DNA from: Acidimicrobiia bacterium
GTDB lineage: Bacteria > Actinomycetota > Acidimicrobiia > Spongiisociales > Spongiisociaceae
Direction of reading: 5' to 3'
Assembly: GCA_022827785.1 (NCBI GenBank)
Contig: JAJEIM010000031.1
Coordinates: 1-32,548, forward strand
Length of the DNA: 32,548 bases
Shown here: piece after piece, positions 16,067 through 23,157 of the stretch
Position numbering within the stretch: the stretch's first letter is position 1
How the letters are laid out: each line of letters opens with the position of its first letter
Position numbers and translations under genes: made by a program
Notes under the pieces: model-generated
Databases searched by the model: none
Told to the model about the DNA's origin: nothing
The model's input: only the letters and a program-made list of their open reading frames with translations

Positions 16067-17056
16067 ATGGCACGGGTAAGGCTCTTCGCGAACCTGCGCG
16101 AGATCGCTGGTAGCTCGCAGGTCGATATCGAGGGTGACACTGTCGGCGCGGTGGTGGATGCCCTCGGGGACCGGTTCGGGCCGGAGTTTCGGCGGCACAT
16201 GCAGACTGCCCGCCTTTGGAAGAACGGGAACGAAGGGTCGTCCGAGGACCCGGTGCACGACGATGACGAACTGGCGGTAATTCCCCCGGTATCGGGCGGC
16301 GCGGTCGTGGGCGGCGGTGCCCGTGGTATGGAGGGACTGTTGCTCGCCTTCCTGATGCTGGTGCTGATCGTGGCCAACACCTTCGGCACCGCCATCGTGG
16401 TGGCGTTCTGGGTCGGCGTGGTGGCGTTCTGGGTGATCGACCTGGTCAACGCCTCATCTGACGGCGATTTCAGCCTGCATCCCCATCCCATCCTCGCTTC
16501 CGTCCTGGTGTCCATGGCCATCGCCAACACGCTCGGACTGCTCGGCCTGGGAGTCGGCGTGGCTGTCTCGATGGTCCTGGTCATGGGATGGGCCGTGGTA
16601 CGGCCTTCAGCCCGTGACCTGACCTCGATAGGCGCTTCGGCGCTCGGCGCGATGATCGCCTCCCTGGCGGTGGCGTCCTTCTTGCTGTCCAGGGCGGCTG
16701 CCGACGGCGGCGACCGCCAGGTTGCCGGATTGTTGATCGTGATCGCCGTGGGCGCCCTGGTGGGACGGTGGGCCGAGGTGAGCCGGTCGCGCATGTTCGA
16801 CCCCTACCTTGTCGGCCCGGTCCTGATGGTCGTGGCGGCGGTGGCGGTGGCCTACCTTTCCGGCTTCGATCTCCTGGCCTGGTTCTTCATCGGATTAATC
16901 CTGGCATGCGCCACGATCGCCGGCCGCGGTATCGGTCTGGCGTTCCGCACGGGAGCGATCCGTTTGACGACCAGGCCGCGCGGTCTGCTGGCCGCGCTGG
17001 ACGGTCCGATGCTGGCTGTGGCCGTGTTCATGCCCGTGATGCGGATGATCGGGTGA
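16067..17056 (+). CDS. MoaD/ThiS-like domain fused to a polytopic membrane protein
   Basis: 329 aa. Residues 1-78 are a MoaD-type ubiquitin-like fold: RVRLFANLREIAG at the start, NGNE in the loop, and DDDELAVIPPVSGG at the end with Gly77-Gly78. In free MoaD this Gly-Gly is the C terminus that becomes a thiocarboxylate in molybdopterin synthesis. Here the frame runs on through a Gly-rich joint (AVVGGGARG) into about nine hydrophobic segments (90-329) that I cannot assign to a family; no catalytic motif is obvious. The Gly-Gly is therefore internal and would need cleavage to act as a sulfur carrier. No molybdenum-cofactor gene lies nearby. An in-frame GTG at 16061 is an alternative start. Confidence 0.8.
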   Translation: MARVRLFANLREIAGSSQVDIEGDTVGAVVDALGDRFGPEFRRHMQTARLWKNGNEGSSEDPVHDDDELAVIPPVSGGAVVGGGARGMEGLLLAFLMLVLIVANTFGTAIVVAFWVGVVAFWVIDLVNASSDGDFSLHPHPILASVLVSMAIANTLGLLGLGVGVAVSMVLVMGWAVVRPSARDLTSIGASALGAMIASLAVASFLLSRAAADGGDRQVAGLLIVIAVGALVGRWAEVSRSRMFDPYLVGPVLMVVAAVAVAYLSGFDLLAWFFIGLILACATIAGRGIGLAFRTGAIRLTTRPRGLLAALDGPMLAVAVFMPVMRMIG

Positions 17057-17059
17057 GGG

Positions 17060-17113
17060 CGGCGGCAAGCAGAGGAAGCGGAACGCAGCGAGGGGTGTCG
17101 GCGGCAAGCAGAG
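17060..17113 (+). repeat. Two copies of a 15-bp direct repeat
   Basis: CGGCGGCAAGCAGAG occurs at 17060-17074 and again, identical, at 17099-17113, a 39-base period. It lies between the MoaD-fusion gene and the M23 peptidase gene, just upstream of the predicted start region of the latter. Confidence 0.6.
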
Positions 17114-17142
17114 CGCGCCAAGTTGTTCTATAGGTAGACCAC

Positions 17143-17148
17143 TAGCCT
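17143..17148 (+). promoter_or_regulatory. Candidate leaderless -10 element of the M23 peptidase gene
   Basis: TAGCCT ends 8 bases before the ATG at 17157 and there is no Shine-Dalgarno. The same hexamer sits before the E1 alpha and MoaD-fusion genes. Confidence 0.4.
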
Positions 17149-17156
17149 CAAAAGCC

Positions 17157-18266
17157 ATGTTCAAGCACATCCGGCGCACCGTGTTCCTGGTCGCGCCCGT
17201 ACTGGCTGTCGCCGTCCTCACGCCCGTGCCTTCGGTAGCCGTGACCCAGGCGGAAGTGGAGGAGGCTTGCGGCGAGTACCGGGACGCGGTGGACGTTCTT
17301 GACTCAGCGGTTGCGGAGCGGAACGAGGCGCAAGCCCTGGTAGCCCGGCTCTATGCGGACCGGGAAGTCATGGCCGGCAGGGTCGCCCGACTCCAGGACC
17401 AGATTGCCGAGCGTTACGAGGAGCTTGAAGTGCTGCGCAAGGCTGTGGTGGATTGGGCGGTCGAGTCCTACATGACCGCCGAAACGGAGATCAGCGGCAT
17501 AGTGCTCCGGACGAGTTCGCTGGACGAGTTGGTCACGGGTCAGGAGTTCATCAACGCCATCACCACCGAGCGGGTAGCCGCAGTGGACCGGTGGCGGCTG
17601 ATACTGGCCGAGACGGAGATCATGGAGCAGCAACTCGTGGAAGAGGAGACCGAGCTGCTCGTCCTCGAGATCAGGGCCGAGCAGCAGGCCGGGATCCTGG
17701 CCGCGGCGACGGATGAGGCCTTGTACGCCTCACGACAGCTCGAGGGAGAGTGCAACCGGCTTTACCGGCAGCGCCAGGCTGAGCTGGCCCGAGCCCGGGC
17801 ACTCGAGGCGGCCCGGCGGGCGGGCCCGGCGGCCGGGGTGGGGCCCGATCTGACACCCGGTTTCATCTGCCCCTTGGATCCGGCCGCCACCTCCTTCATC
17901 AACGACTGGGGCTTCCCGCGGTCGGGAGGGCGAACCCACCGGGGTAACGATATGTTCGCCCCCAGGGGCGAGCCCATATATGCGGTGGCGGCCGGCACTG
18001 TGCTGCTGACGCGAGGAGGCCGGGGCGGCACGGCTCTGTGGCTGGCGGCCGACTACGGGGTGGATTACTACTACGCGCACCTCAGTGGCTATGCGCCGGG
18101 GGTCGCCACGGGGGTCCGGGTCGGCAAGGGCCAGGTGGTCGGCTACAACGGCAACACGGGGAACGCCCGCACCACCCCCCCGCATCTACACTTCCAGCTC
18201 CATCCCAAAGGACGGACCTCGGCGCCGGTCAATCCCTACCCGACGCTCGTGCGTGCTTGTCTATGA
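17157..18266 (+). CDS. Secreted M23-family peptidase with coiled coil (EnvC/NlpD-like)
   Basis: 369 aa. A signal peptide (about 1-29, ending SVAV) precedes two long coiled-coil blocks rich in Glu, Ala and Arg (about 30-225). The C-terminal LytM/M23 domain keeps the zinc ligands: His261 and Asp265 in THRGNDM, and His343-x-His345 in PPHLHFQLHP. It should act in the cell envelope as a peptidoglycan endopeptidase or as an activator of amidases during division, as known for proteins of this architecture. Because the zinc ligands are complete, it may be enzymatic rather than a degenerate activator. Monocistronic by spacing. Confidence 0.92.
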   Translation: MFKHIRRTVFLVAPVLAVAVLTPVPSVAVTQAEVEEACGEYRDAVDVLDSAVAERNEAQALVARLYADREVMAGRVARLQDQIAERYEELEVLRKAVVDWAVESYMTAETEISGIVLRTSSLDELVTGQEFINAITTERVAAVDRWRLILAETEIMEQQLVEEETELLVLEIRAEQQAGILAAATDEALYASRQLEGECNRLYRQRQAELARARALEAARRAGPAAGVGPDLTPGFICPLDPAATSFINDWGFPRSGGRTHRGNDMFAPRGEPIYAVAAGTVLLTRGGRGGTALWLAADYGVDYYYAHLSGYAPGVATGVRVGKGQVVGYNGNTGNARTTPPHLHFQLHPKGRTSAPVNPYPTLVRACL

Positions 18267-18437
18267 GGGTGCCGAAAGCGTCCAGCCGGCCCGATGGCCG
18301 GCAACCAAACCCCGGGTCGAGGCATCGTGTGCCAGCCTATCCCCCTCTCGGCGGTCTCGTACGGACCCGACACGGAGGGCCGTGATGATCCACTCCACCC
18401 TGCAAGGCACCCCCCGGCTCGACCCGGGTACTCGTTG

Positions 18438-19334
18438 ATGTTCGACCAAAGGACCTTCGGGCATCGCACGGCGGCCGGGCGGGTGGGGCCGTTCGCCACC
18501 GGGCACTTTCTCTCCACCGTGTGGCGGTACACCGCCTCGCCCGGCCAGACGCCTCTCATCCTGTCGGACGAACGAGGGGAGGTGGCCCTGGTCGAGGACG
18601 GTGAACATCTCGGGCTTCTGGGCCATGAGGACCTGGTCGACTACCGATCACCGCTCGGCGACGCGGTCGACCTGCTGGTGGAGTACTTCCGCACGCTTGA
18701 CCGGCCCCGTTCCTTCCGGTTCGACTCGCTTCCGTCCGGCGCCGCCGACGTAGTAACCGGAGCGCTGGACCGGGTCGGTTTCGGCTATCGCAAGGCCCGG
18801 CACGCCGAGACCGCCGTGGTGGACCTCCCGGGTACGTTCGACGAGTACCTGACCGCCATCGGCAAGAAGCAGCGTCACGAGGCCCGCCGCAAGCGGCGCA
18901 GGTTCGTAGGGGAGATGGGCGGGCTGCGCCTGGAGACCTTCGACAGGCCGGGCCCGGTCCTGGACGACTTCTTCCGGCTGCATCGCCGCTCGGCAGGACG
19001 TAAGGGCCGGTTCATGACCGATCCGATGGAGGACATGTTCACGGACCTCCTGCGCGGGGATGGTTGGCGCCTGGATGCGTTGTACGGGGGCAACGACCAG
19101 CCGGCAGCGGTGGTGATCGGCTACTCGGACGCCGACGGCTACTACCTGTACAACTCCGCCTACGACCCCGACCTTCGTAACGTGTCTCCCGGCGTGGTGC
19201 TCCTCACCGAGTTGGTCGCCGCCACCATCGCGGAGGGCGGAGGGGTGTTTGACTTTCTCAAGGGGTCGGAGCCCTACAAGTTCCGCATGGGCGCCCGGGC
19301 GCGCCAACTGCTCGTCGTGGAGGGAGCCACGTGA
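18438..19334 (+). CDS. GNAT-fold acyltransferase, CelD/FemAB-like
   Basis: 298 aa. The pattern matches the Acetyltransf_6 (CelD/BcsL) type of double GNAT fold: a basic KKQRHEARRKRRRF segment near residue 140, RLHRRSAGRKGRF near 178, and YYLYNSAYDPDLRNVSPGVVL followed by FDFLKGSEPYKF at 235-285. The family includes aminoacyl- and acetyl-transferases acting on envelope precursors; the substrate here is unknown. The gene overlaps the mshA start (GTGA), so the two are probably co-translated. ATG at 18438 gives a normal length; a longer N terminus is open but looks non-coding. No clear Shine-Dalgarno. Confidence 0.82.
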   Translation: MFDQRTFGHRTAAGRVGPFATGHFLSTVWRYTASPGQTPLILSDERGEVALVEDGEHLGLLGHEDLVDYRSPLGDAVDLLVEYFRTLDRPRSFRFDSLPSGAADVVTGALDRVGFGYRKARHAETAVVDLPGTFDEYLTAIGKKQRHEARRKRRRFVGEMGGLRLETFDRPGPVLDDFFRLHRRSAGRKGRFMTDPMEDMFTDLLRGDGWRLDALYGGNDQPAAVVIGYSDADGYYLYNSAYDPDLRNVSPGVVLLTELVAATIAEGGGVFDFLKGSEPYKFRMGARARQLLVVEGAT

Positions 19335-20566
19335 TCCGCAAGGTGGCGTTCCTCTCAATGCATACGTCTCCGCTGGATCGGCCTGGTGTGGGCGACGCCG
19401 GAGGCATGAACGTCTATGTCGATGAGTTGGCCGCCTCCCTCGCCCGGCGGGGGATCGAGGTGACCGTTTTCACCCGGCGGACCGATCCGAGCCGGGCGGC
19501 GGTGATGGGCACGCCCGCCGGGTACGAGGTGGTCCATGTCGAGGCCGGGCCGATGGTGCCGCTACCGATCCCACGGCTCGGCGATTGGGTCGGCGAGTTC
19601 GCCAGGCAGGTCACCGAATCCGTCCTCTCTCCCGGTAGCGGCGGCCGGGAGACCGACATCCTCCACAGCCATTACTGGCTGTCGGGTTGGACGGGTCTCT
19701 CCGTCAAGCAGGCCACCGGCCTCCCGCTAGCCAACTCGTTCCACACGCTGGGCCGGGTCAAGGACGCCACCCGCCGTCCGGGCCAGCCCAGCGAACCGTT
19801 GTCTCGTATCGCCGCCGAGCGGGAGGTGATCGCCCGGTCGGACTGCGTGATCGCCTCCACCGAATACGAGGCGCTGGAGCTGATAGAGCAGTATGGCGCC
19901 GATCCCAGCCGGGTGTGCGTGAACCCGCCCGGCATCGATCTGGACTTGTTCGGGCCGGGTGATCGTCGGAAGGCCAGGAGGCGGCTGGGGCTCGATGACG
20001 CGCCCACCGTGCTCTTCGTTGGCCGCATCCAGGCGCTGAAGGGCCTTGACGTGGCGGTGGCGGCCTTCGGACTGCTGAGCGAACGCCTTCCGGATGCTCG
20101 GATGATGGTGGTGGGAGGGCCGAGCGGTCCCTCCGGCGTCGAGGAAGAGCTCGAGATCCGGCAGCTCGCCGCGCGCCTGGGACTCGACGGGAAGCTGATC
20201 TGGTGCGGCGTCCAGCGCCATCAACGCCTTCCGACCTACTACCAGTCCGCAGATGTGCTCATCGTGCCTTCGAGGAGCGAGTCCTTCGGACTGGTTGCGG
20301 CCGAAGCGCAGGGGGTGGGCCTGCCGGTGGTGGCTGCCAACGTGGGCGGTCTGCGGTACGTGGTCGAGGATGGAGTGTCGGGGTTCCTGGTGGACGGATG
20401 GGAACCGCCCGACTACGCCAAGGCCCTGCTGAGAGTCCTGGACGGGTCGGCCTACCGGGACGAGTTGATCCGGGGCTCCCTGAGTGCCGGTCGTCGCTTC
20501 GGGTGGGAAACGGCCACCGACCGGCTCCTGGAGCTCTACATGGGGATTGCCGATGGGACGCACTGA
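19331..20566 (+). CDS. mshA: D-inositol-3-phosphate glycosyltransferase (mycothiol synthesis)
   Basis: 411 aa, GT-B fold, GT4 family. It joins N-acetylglucosamine to inositol 3-phosphate, the first step of mycothiol formation. The N-terminal glycine-rich acceptor loop GDAGGMNVYVDELA and HSHYWLSG match MshA. The C-terminal donor site has FVGRIQALKGLDV and the E-x7-E motif in SESFGLVAAEAQG. The following YbjN-domain gene is also the mshA neighbour in mycobacteria (Rv0486-Rv0487, from memory), which supports the assignment. The GTG start overlaps the previous stop by four bases and has GGAGGGAG just upstream. Confidence 0.9.
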   Translation: MIRKVAFLSMHTSPLDRPGVGDAGGMNVYVDELAASLARRGIEVTVFTRRTDPSRAAVMGTPAGYEVVHVEAGPMVPLPIPRLGDWVGEFARQVTESVLSPGSGGRETDILHSHYWLSGWTGLSVKQATGLPLANSFHTLGRVKDATRRPGQPSEPLSRIAAEREVIARSDCVIASTEYEALELIEQYGADPSRVCVNPPGIDLDLFGPGDRRKARRRLGLDDAPTVLFVGRIQALKGLDVAVAAFGLLSERLPDARMMVVGGPSGPSGVEEELEIRQLAARLGLDGKLIWCGVQRHQRLPTYYQSADVLIVPSRSESFGLVAAEAQGVGLPVVAANVGGLRYVVEDGVSGFLVDGWEPPDYAKALLRVLDGSAYRDELIRGSLSAGRRFGWETATDRLLELYMGIADGTH

Positions 20567-20975
20567 GCTCACCGAACGGCTCGGCGCCGTCTTCCGGTCG
20601 TGGGTGGAGGATCCCGGATCGGACGTGGTGGCCACCGAGCTCGTAGAAGGCCGGTGGGCGGTTCGGATGGCTCAGCAGACGCGTGACTTCACCACGGTGT
20701 GGGTCGAGCCCGGCGACCGTACGGTCGGGTTCGAGGCGTACGTCCTCCCTTCGCCTCGCAAACGTCTGGAGGAGGTATACCGGTTGCTGCTGGTCCGCAA
20801 CCATCGGGCCTGGCGGGTCCACTTCGCCATCGATCACGGTGGCGGGATATACCTGCGAGGCCGGATCGAGGCCGAACGCGCCGATGAGGAGGCCCTCCAG
20901 TACATCTTCGCCGAGATCTACGAACTGGTGGACCTCACGTTCCGAACCCTGGTCAGGACGGGATTCGGGCGCTGA
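20553..20975 (+). CDS. YbjN-domain protein
   Basis: 140 aa. Alternating strands and helices fit the YbjN/type III chaperone-like fold: VWVEPGDRTVGFEAYVLP, RVHFAIDHGGGIYLRGRIEA and a C-terminal helix. It overlaps the end of mshA by 14 bases and is therefore translationally coupled. The same gene follows mshA in other actinobacteria. Function is unknown; a link with mycothiol formation is suggested only by this conserved neighbourhood. Confidence 0.8.
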   Translation: MGRTELTERLGAVFRSWVEDPGSDVVATELVEGRWAVRMAQQTRDFTTVWVEPGDRTVGFEAYVLPSPRKRLEEVYRLLLVRNHRAWRVHFAIDHGGGIYLRGRIEAERADEEALQYIFAEIYELVDLTFRTLVRTGFGR

Positions 20976-21298
20976 ATCCGGGCTGCGACGGCGGGAATCC
21001 GGAGCCGGAGAGCGCGAAAATTTCCGGGATGGCCCTTTTTTCACATGCCCTGTGAGCAACTCCTGGGGATTGTGTGGATAAGGCCTGGTCGGAGGCCGAT
21101 CGGTCCAATATTTAGAATATAATGAGAATGTTACAATCCTTCAACAGATGGGTTGATCCGCCGGACGGCAGGGCGTAAGGTTCTGTTCAGAAGGCCCGAG
21201 GTGCTGGCGCCGAGCGAATCCGTCAGGGGAAGTGCGGTGGAATTCGGTAAAGGTTCCTCGGGCTTTCGCATTGCACGCATCCCACCGGGAGGGATCGG
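20976..21298. other. Intergenic region with AT-rich island, DnaA-box match and hairpin
   Basis: This 323-bp gap lies between convergent genes. It contains a T6 run at 21032-21037, a perfect DnaA-box match at 21073-21081, the hairpin GGCCT-N6-AGGCC at 21082-21097 (a candidate bidirectional terminator), and an AT-rich stretch at about 21103-21140 with TATAAT at 21118-21123. On the minus strand this stretch also reads TTGAAG-N17-TATATT, a promoter-like pair with no gene behind it. No protein or known RNA gene was recognised. Confidence 0.5.
21073..21081 (-). other. DnaA-box-like sequence
   Basis: TGTGGATAA on the plus strand is the exact complement of the DnaA consensus TTATCCACA. It is single, but lies about 20 bases from an AT-rich island. 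No dnaA or dnaN gene is in the window, so an origin is unlikely; binding is possible. Confidence 0.35.
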
Positions 21299-22180
21299 TT
21301 ACCCGAGGCCGAACATCAACTCGTCGAGGCGGACCGAGGTGGTGCGGAACGTCTCGGGGTCGATGCGGACCGACCCGATCTGCAGTCCGGCCATGCCCTG
21401 GTTCCCGGAGGTGATGACCCGCAGCACGTCCTCGTACTCGAGCATTCCCAGGCCCAGGCACCGCCCTTGCCGGTCGTGGACCCCCACGATCATCCGGTGC
21501 AGCCGGACCAGGTCGAAGCCGGCCGGGAGGCTGGGTGCGAATACGGTGGGCAGAACGCGCCAGCGCTGGAGGGGCGCCGGGAATGCTGCGGCGAACCGGG
21601 CGGCGCGCATGTCCATACGCTCCTCGGGGCTCATCGGAAGGCCGGCCCGGCTGGCGGGCACGGTGACCACGTTGGCGGAGAGAAACCGCCGCAGAAGGCC
21701 TACCAGCGGTTCCAACTCGCCGCCCCTCTGCACGGCCCATACGGTGTCGGGACGGACCAACTCGGCCTTGTGATACTTGAGCCGCTGGCCCACCACTCCG
21801 GCCACGGTTCCGCTGGTGTCGATGACGATCAGATCCGCCTCCGCCCGGACGGTCTCCACCAGCGATGCGACTCCGGCCACCTGCTGGAGGATGAACCGAT
21901 CCGGCCTGATGCTTCCCACGAAGCGCAGGTCGTCGGCCCGGGCGAAGTCCTTCACGTCGGCGGGCGAGCGGAGCCACTTCAGGCCCACGCACGTAGGCGG
22001 GCCCACGGTGGTGCAGGCCAGGTCGCTATCGATGTAGGCGACGGTCCGTCCCCCCTGGAGGGCGGCGTCGACCAGCATGCGGGCCAGGGTCGTCTTCCCC
22101 GAGTCGGGCGCCCCGATGATCATCACCACCCCCTCGGCGGAGGACAGCAGTTCGGAGTCGCCGAGCACCGGATCACCCAT
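21299..22180 (-). CDS. Clp1/Grc3-like P-loop protein (polynucleotide 5'-hydroxyl kinase family)
   Basis: 293 aa. Walker A is GAPDSGKTT at 23-31. It is followed by YIDSDLACTTVGPPTCVGL, which matches the D-x-D-x2-x2-T-x-GPP signature of the CLP1_P domain of eukaryotic and archaeal Clp1, Grc3 and Nol9. VIDTSG near 118 is a plausible Walker B. The C-terminal third (LGMLEYEDVLRVIT) resembles the small domain of these proteins. Known relatives phosphorylate 5'-OH ends of RNA or DNA; activity here is inferred. The ATG at 22180 has an in-frame stop 12 bases upstream, no Shine-Dalgarno, and TAGCAT six bases before it. Confidence 0.8.
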   Translation of the reverse strand: MGDPVLGDSELLSSAEGVVMIIGAPDSGKTTLARMLVDAALQGGRTVAYIDSDLACTTVGPPTCVGLKWLRSPADVKDFARADDLRFVGSIRPDRFILQQVAGVASLVETVRAEADLIVIDTSGTVAGVVGQRLKYHKAELVRPDTVWAVQRGGELEPLVGLLRRFLSANVVTVPASRAGLPMSPEERMDMRAARFAAAFPAPLQRWRVLPTVFAPSLPAGFDLVRLHRMIVGVHDRQGRCLGLGMLEYEDVLRVITSGNQGMAGLQIGSVRIDPETFRTTSVRLDELMFGLG

Positions 22181-22186
22181 GGCGCA

Positions 22187-22192
22187 ATGCTA
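22187..22192 (-). promoter_or_regulatory. Candidate leaderless -10 element of the Clp1-like gene
   Basis: On the minus strand TAGCAT ends 6 bases before the ATG. In the same 47-bp divergent gap, TAGGCT at 22213-22218 lies 9 bases before the GTG of the plus-strand DUF62 gene. Confidence 0.35.
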
Positions 22193-22227
22193 AACCGCAC
22201 CCTGTACCCTCCTAGGCTCTGGCCGAC

Positions 22228-23061
22228 GTGGTTCCGAGTTGCCCGCTTCCGATTACCTTCCTGTCCGACTTCGGCCGGGAGGACGAGTACGTCGGGGTGG
22301 TGCACGGGGTGATCGCGACGCTGGCGCCCCGGTGCCGCGTGATCGACCTGAACCACCGGATCCCGCCCGGCGACATCCGGGCCGGTGCTCTCACCCTCCT
22401 GCGGGCCATCCAGTACATGCCGGCCGGTGTGGTGCTGGCGGTGGTGGATCCCGGTGTGGGTAGCGACCGCAGGGCCGTGGTCCTCGAGACCGGCTGGGGC
22501 TTTCTGGTAGGTCCCGACAACGGGCTCCTCTCCCCGGCGGCGGCGCTCCTGGGGGGAGTGACGGACGCCTACGCGATCGAGAACCCGGAGGTGATGCTCC
22601 CGTCACGGGGCCGTACGTTCGAAGGGAGGGACCGGTTCGCCCCGGCGGCGGCCGTGCTCGCAGCCGGGGAGGCCCGGCCGCACGAGATGGGGCCGCGGCT
22701 GGAACCGCAGGTCCTGACGCCGCTACTCCTTCCCCTGTCCGAAGTGACGGACGAAGGACGGGTGGAGGGTCGGGCCTGGTGGGTGGACACCTACGGCAAC
22801 GTGCAGACCAACATCACGCCCGAGGACCTGGAGCAGGCCGGCATCGGTCAGGGTGAGCTGGTGATGGTGCGGGTGGGTCTGATGAGCTACCGGGTGCCGT
22901 GGGTGGGCACCTTTGCGGATGTGGGGGAGGGGCGTCCGCTCCTCCATATCGACTCGGCCGGGCTGATGGCGCTGGCCGTGCGGGGCGGCCGGGCCGACGA
23001 CCACTTCACCCTGGCCGTGGACTCGTCGGTCGCGATTTCCCCCGGCCCGTCCGGGGACTGA
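22228..23061 (+). CDS. SAM hydroxide adenosyltransferase / SAM hydrolase (DUF62)
   Basis: 277 aa. The family splits S-adenosylmethionine into adenosine and methionine and includes the fluorinase and chlorinase. N-terminal FLSDFGREDEYVG, DPGVGSDRRAVV and GPDNGLLSPA are diagnostic. Of the reported Asp-Arg-His triad, Asp74 and Arg81 are present, but the TFHGRD motif reads TFEGRD, so the His is Glu132. The C-terminal beta-barrel keeps WVDTYGNVQTNI. Start is GTG at 22228, 47 bp from the divergent Clp1-like gene, with a TANNNT box nine bases upstream. The gene ends three bases before the stop of the convergent small membrane-peptide gene. Confidence 0.92.
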   Translation: MVPSCPLPITFLSDFGREDEYVGVVHGVIATLAPRCRVIDLNHRIPPGDIRAGALTLLRAIQYMPAGVVLAVVDPGVGSDRRAVVLETGWGFLVGPDNGLLSPAAALLGGVTDAYAIENPEVMLPSRGRTFEGRDRFAPAAAVLAAGEARPHEMGPRLEPQVLTPLLLPLSEVTDEGRVEGRAWWVDTYGNVQTNITPEDLEQAGIGQGELVMVRVGLMSYRVPWVGTFADVGEGRPLLHIDSAGLMALAVRGGRADDHFTLAVDSSVAISPGPSGD

Positions 23062-23064
23062 CCG

Positions 23065-23157
23065 CTACAGGCTCAGCAACTGGACAGCGAACACGATTCC
23101 GGCCACCCCGATCATGGCCAGCAGGATCAGTATTACGATGGCGGTTCCGGACCTCAC
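23065..23157 (-). CDS. 30-aa single-helix membrane peptide, coupled to cytochrome c gene
   Basis: The GTG at 23157 overlaps the TGA of the cytochrome c gene (GTGA), a classic coupling arrangement. The peptide starts MRSGTAIVILILLAMIGVAG and continues IVFAVQLLSL before a TAG. It is a single hydrophobic helix with one basic residue near the N terminus. Heme-copper and bd oxidases often have such tiny subunits (CcoQ, CydX), so I infer an accessory subunit of the complex encoded upstream. There is no homology evidence. Chance is possible, but operon position, overlap and uninterrupted hydrophobicity argue for a real gene. Confidence 0.55.
   Translation of the reverse strand: MRSGTAIVILILLAMIGVAGIVFAVQLLSL

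Noticed and set aside
20976-21298. Chromosomal replication origin
   Set aside because: Only one exact DnaA box was seen, and no dnaA, dnaN or other origin-linked gene is in the window.
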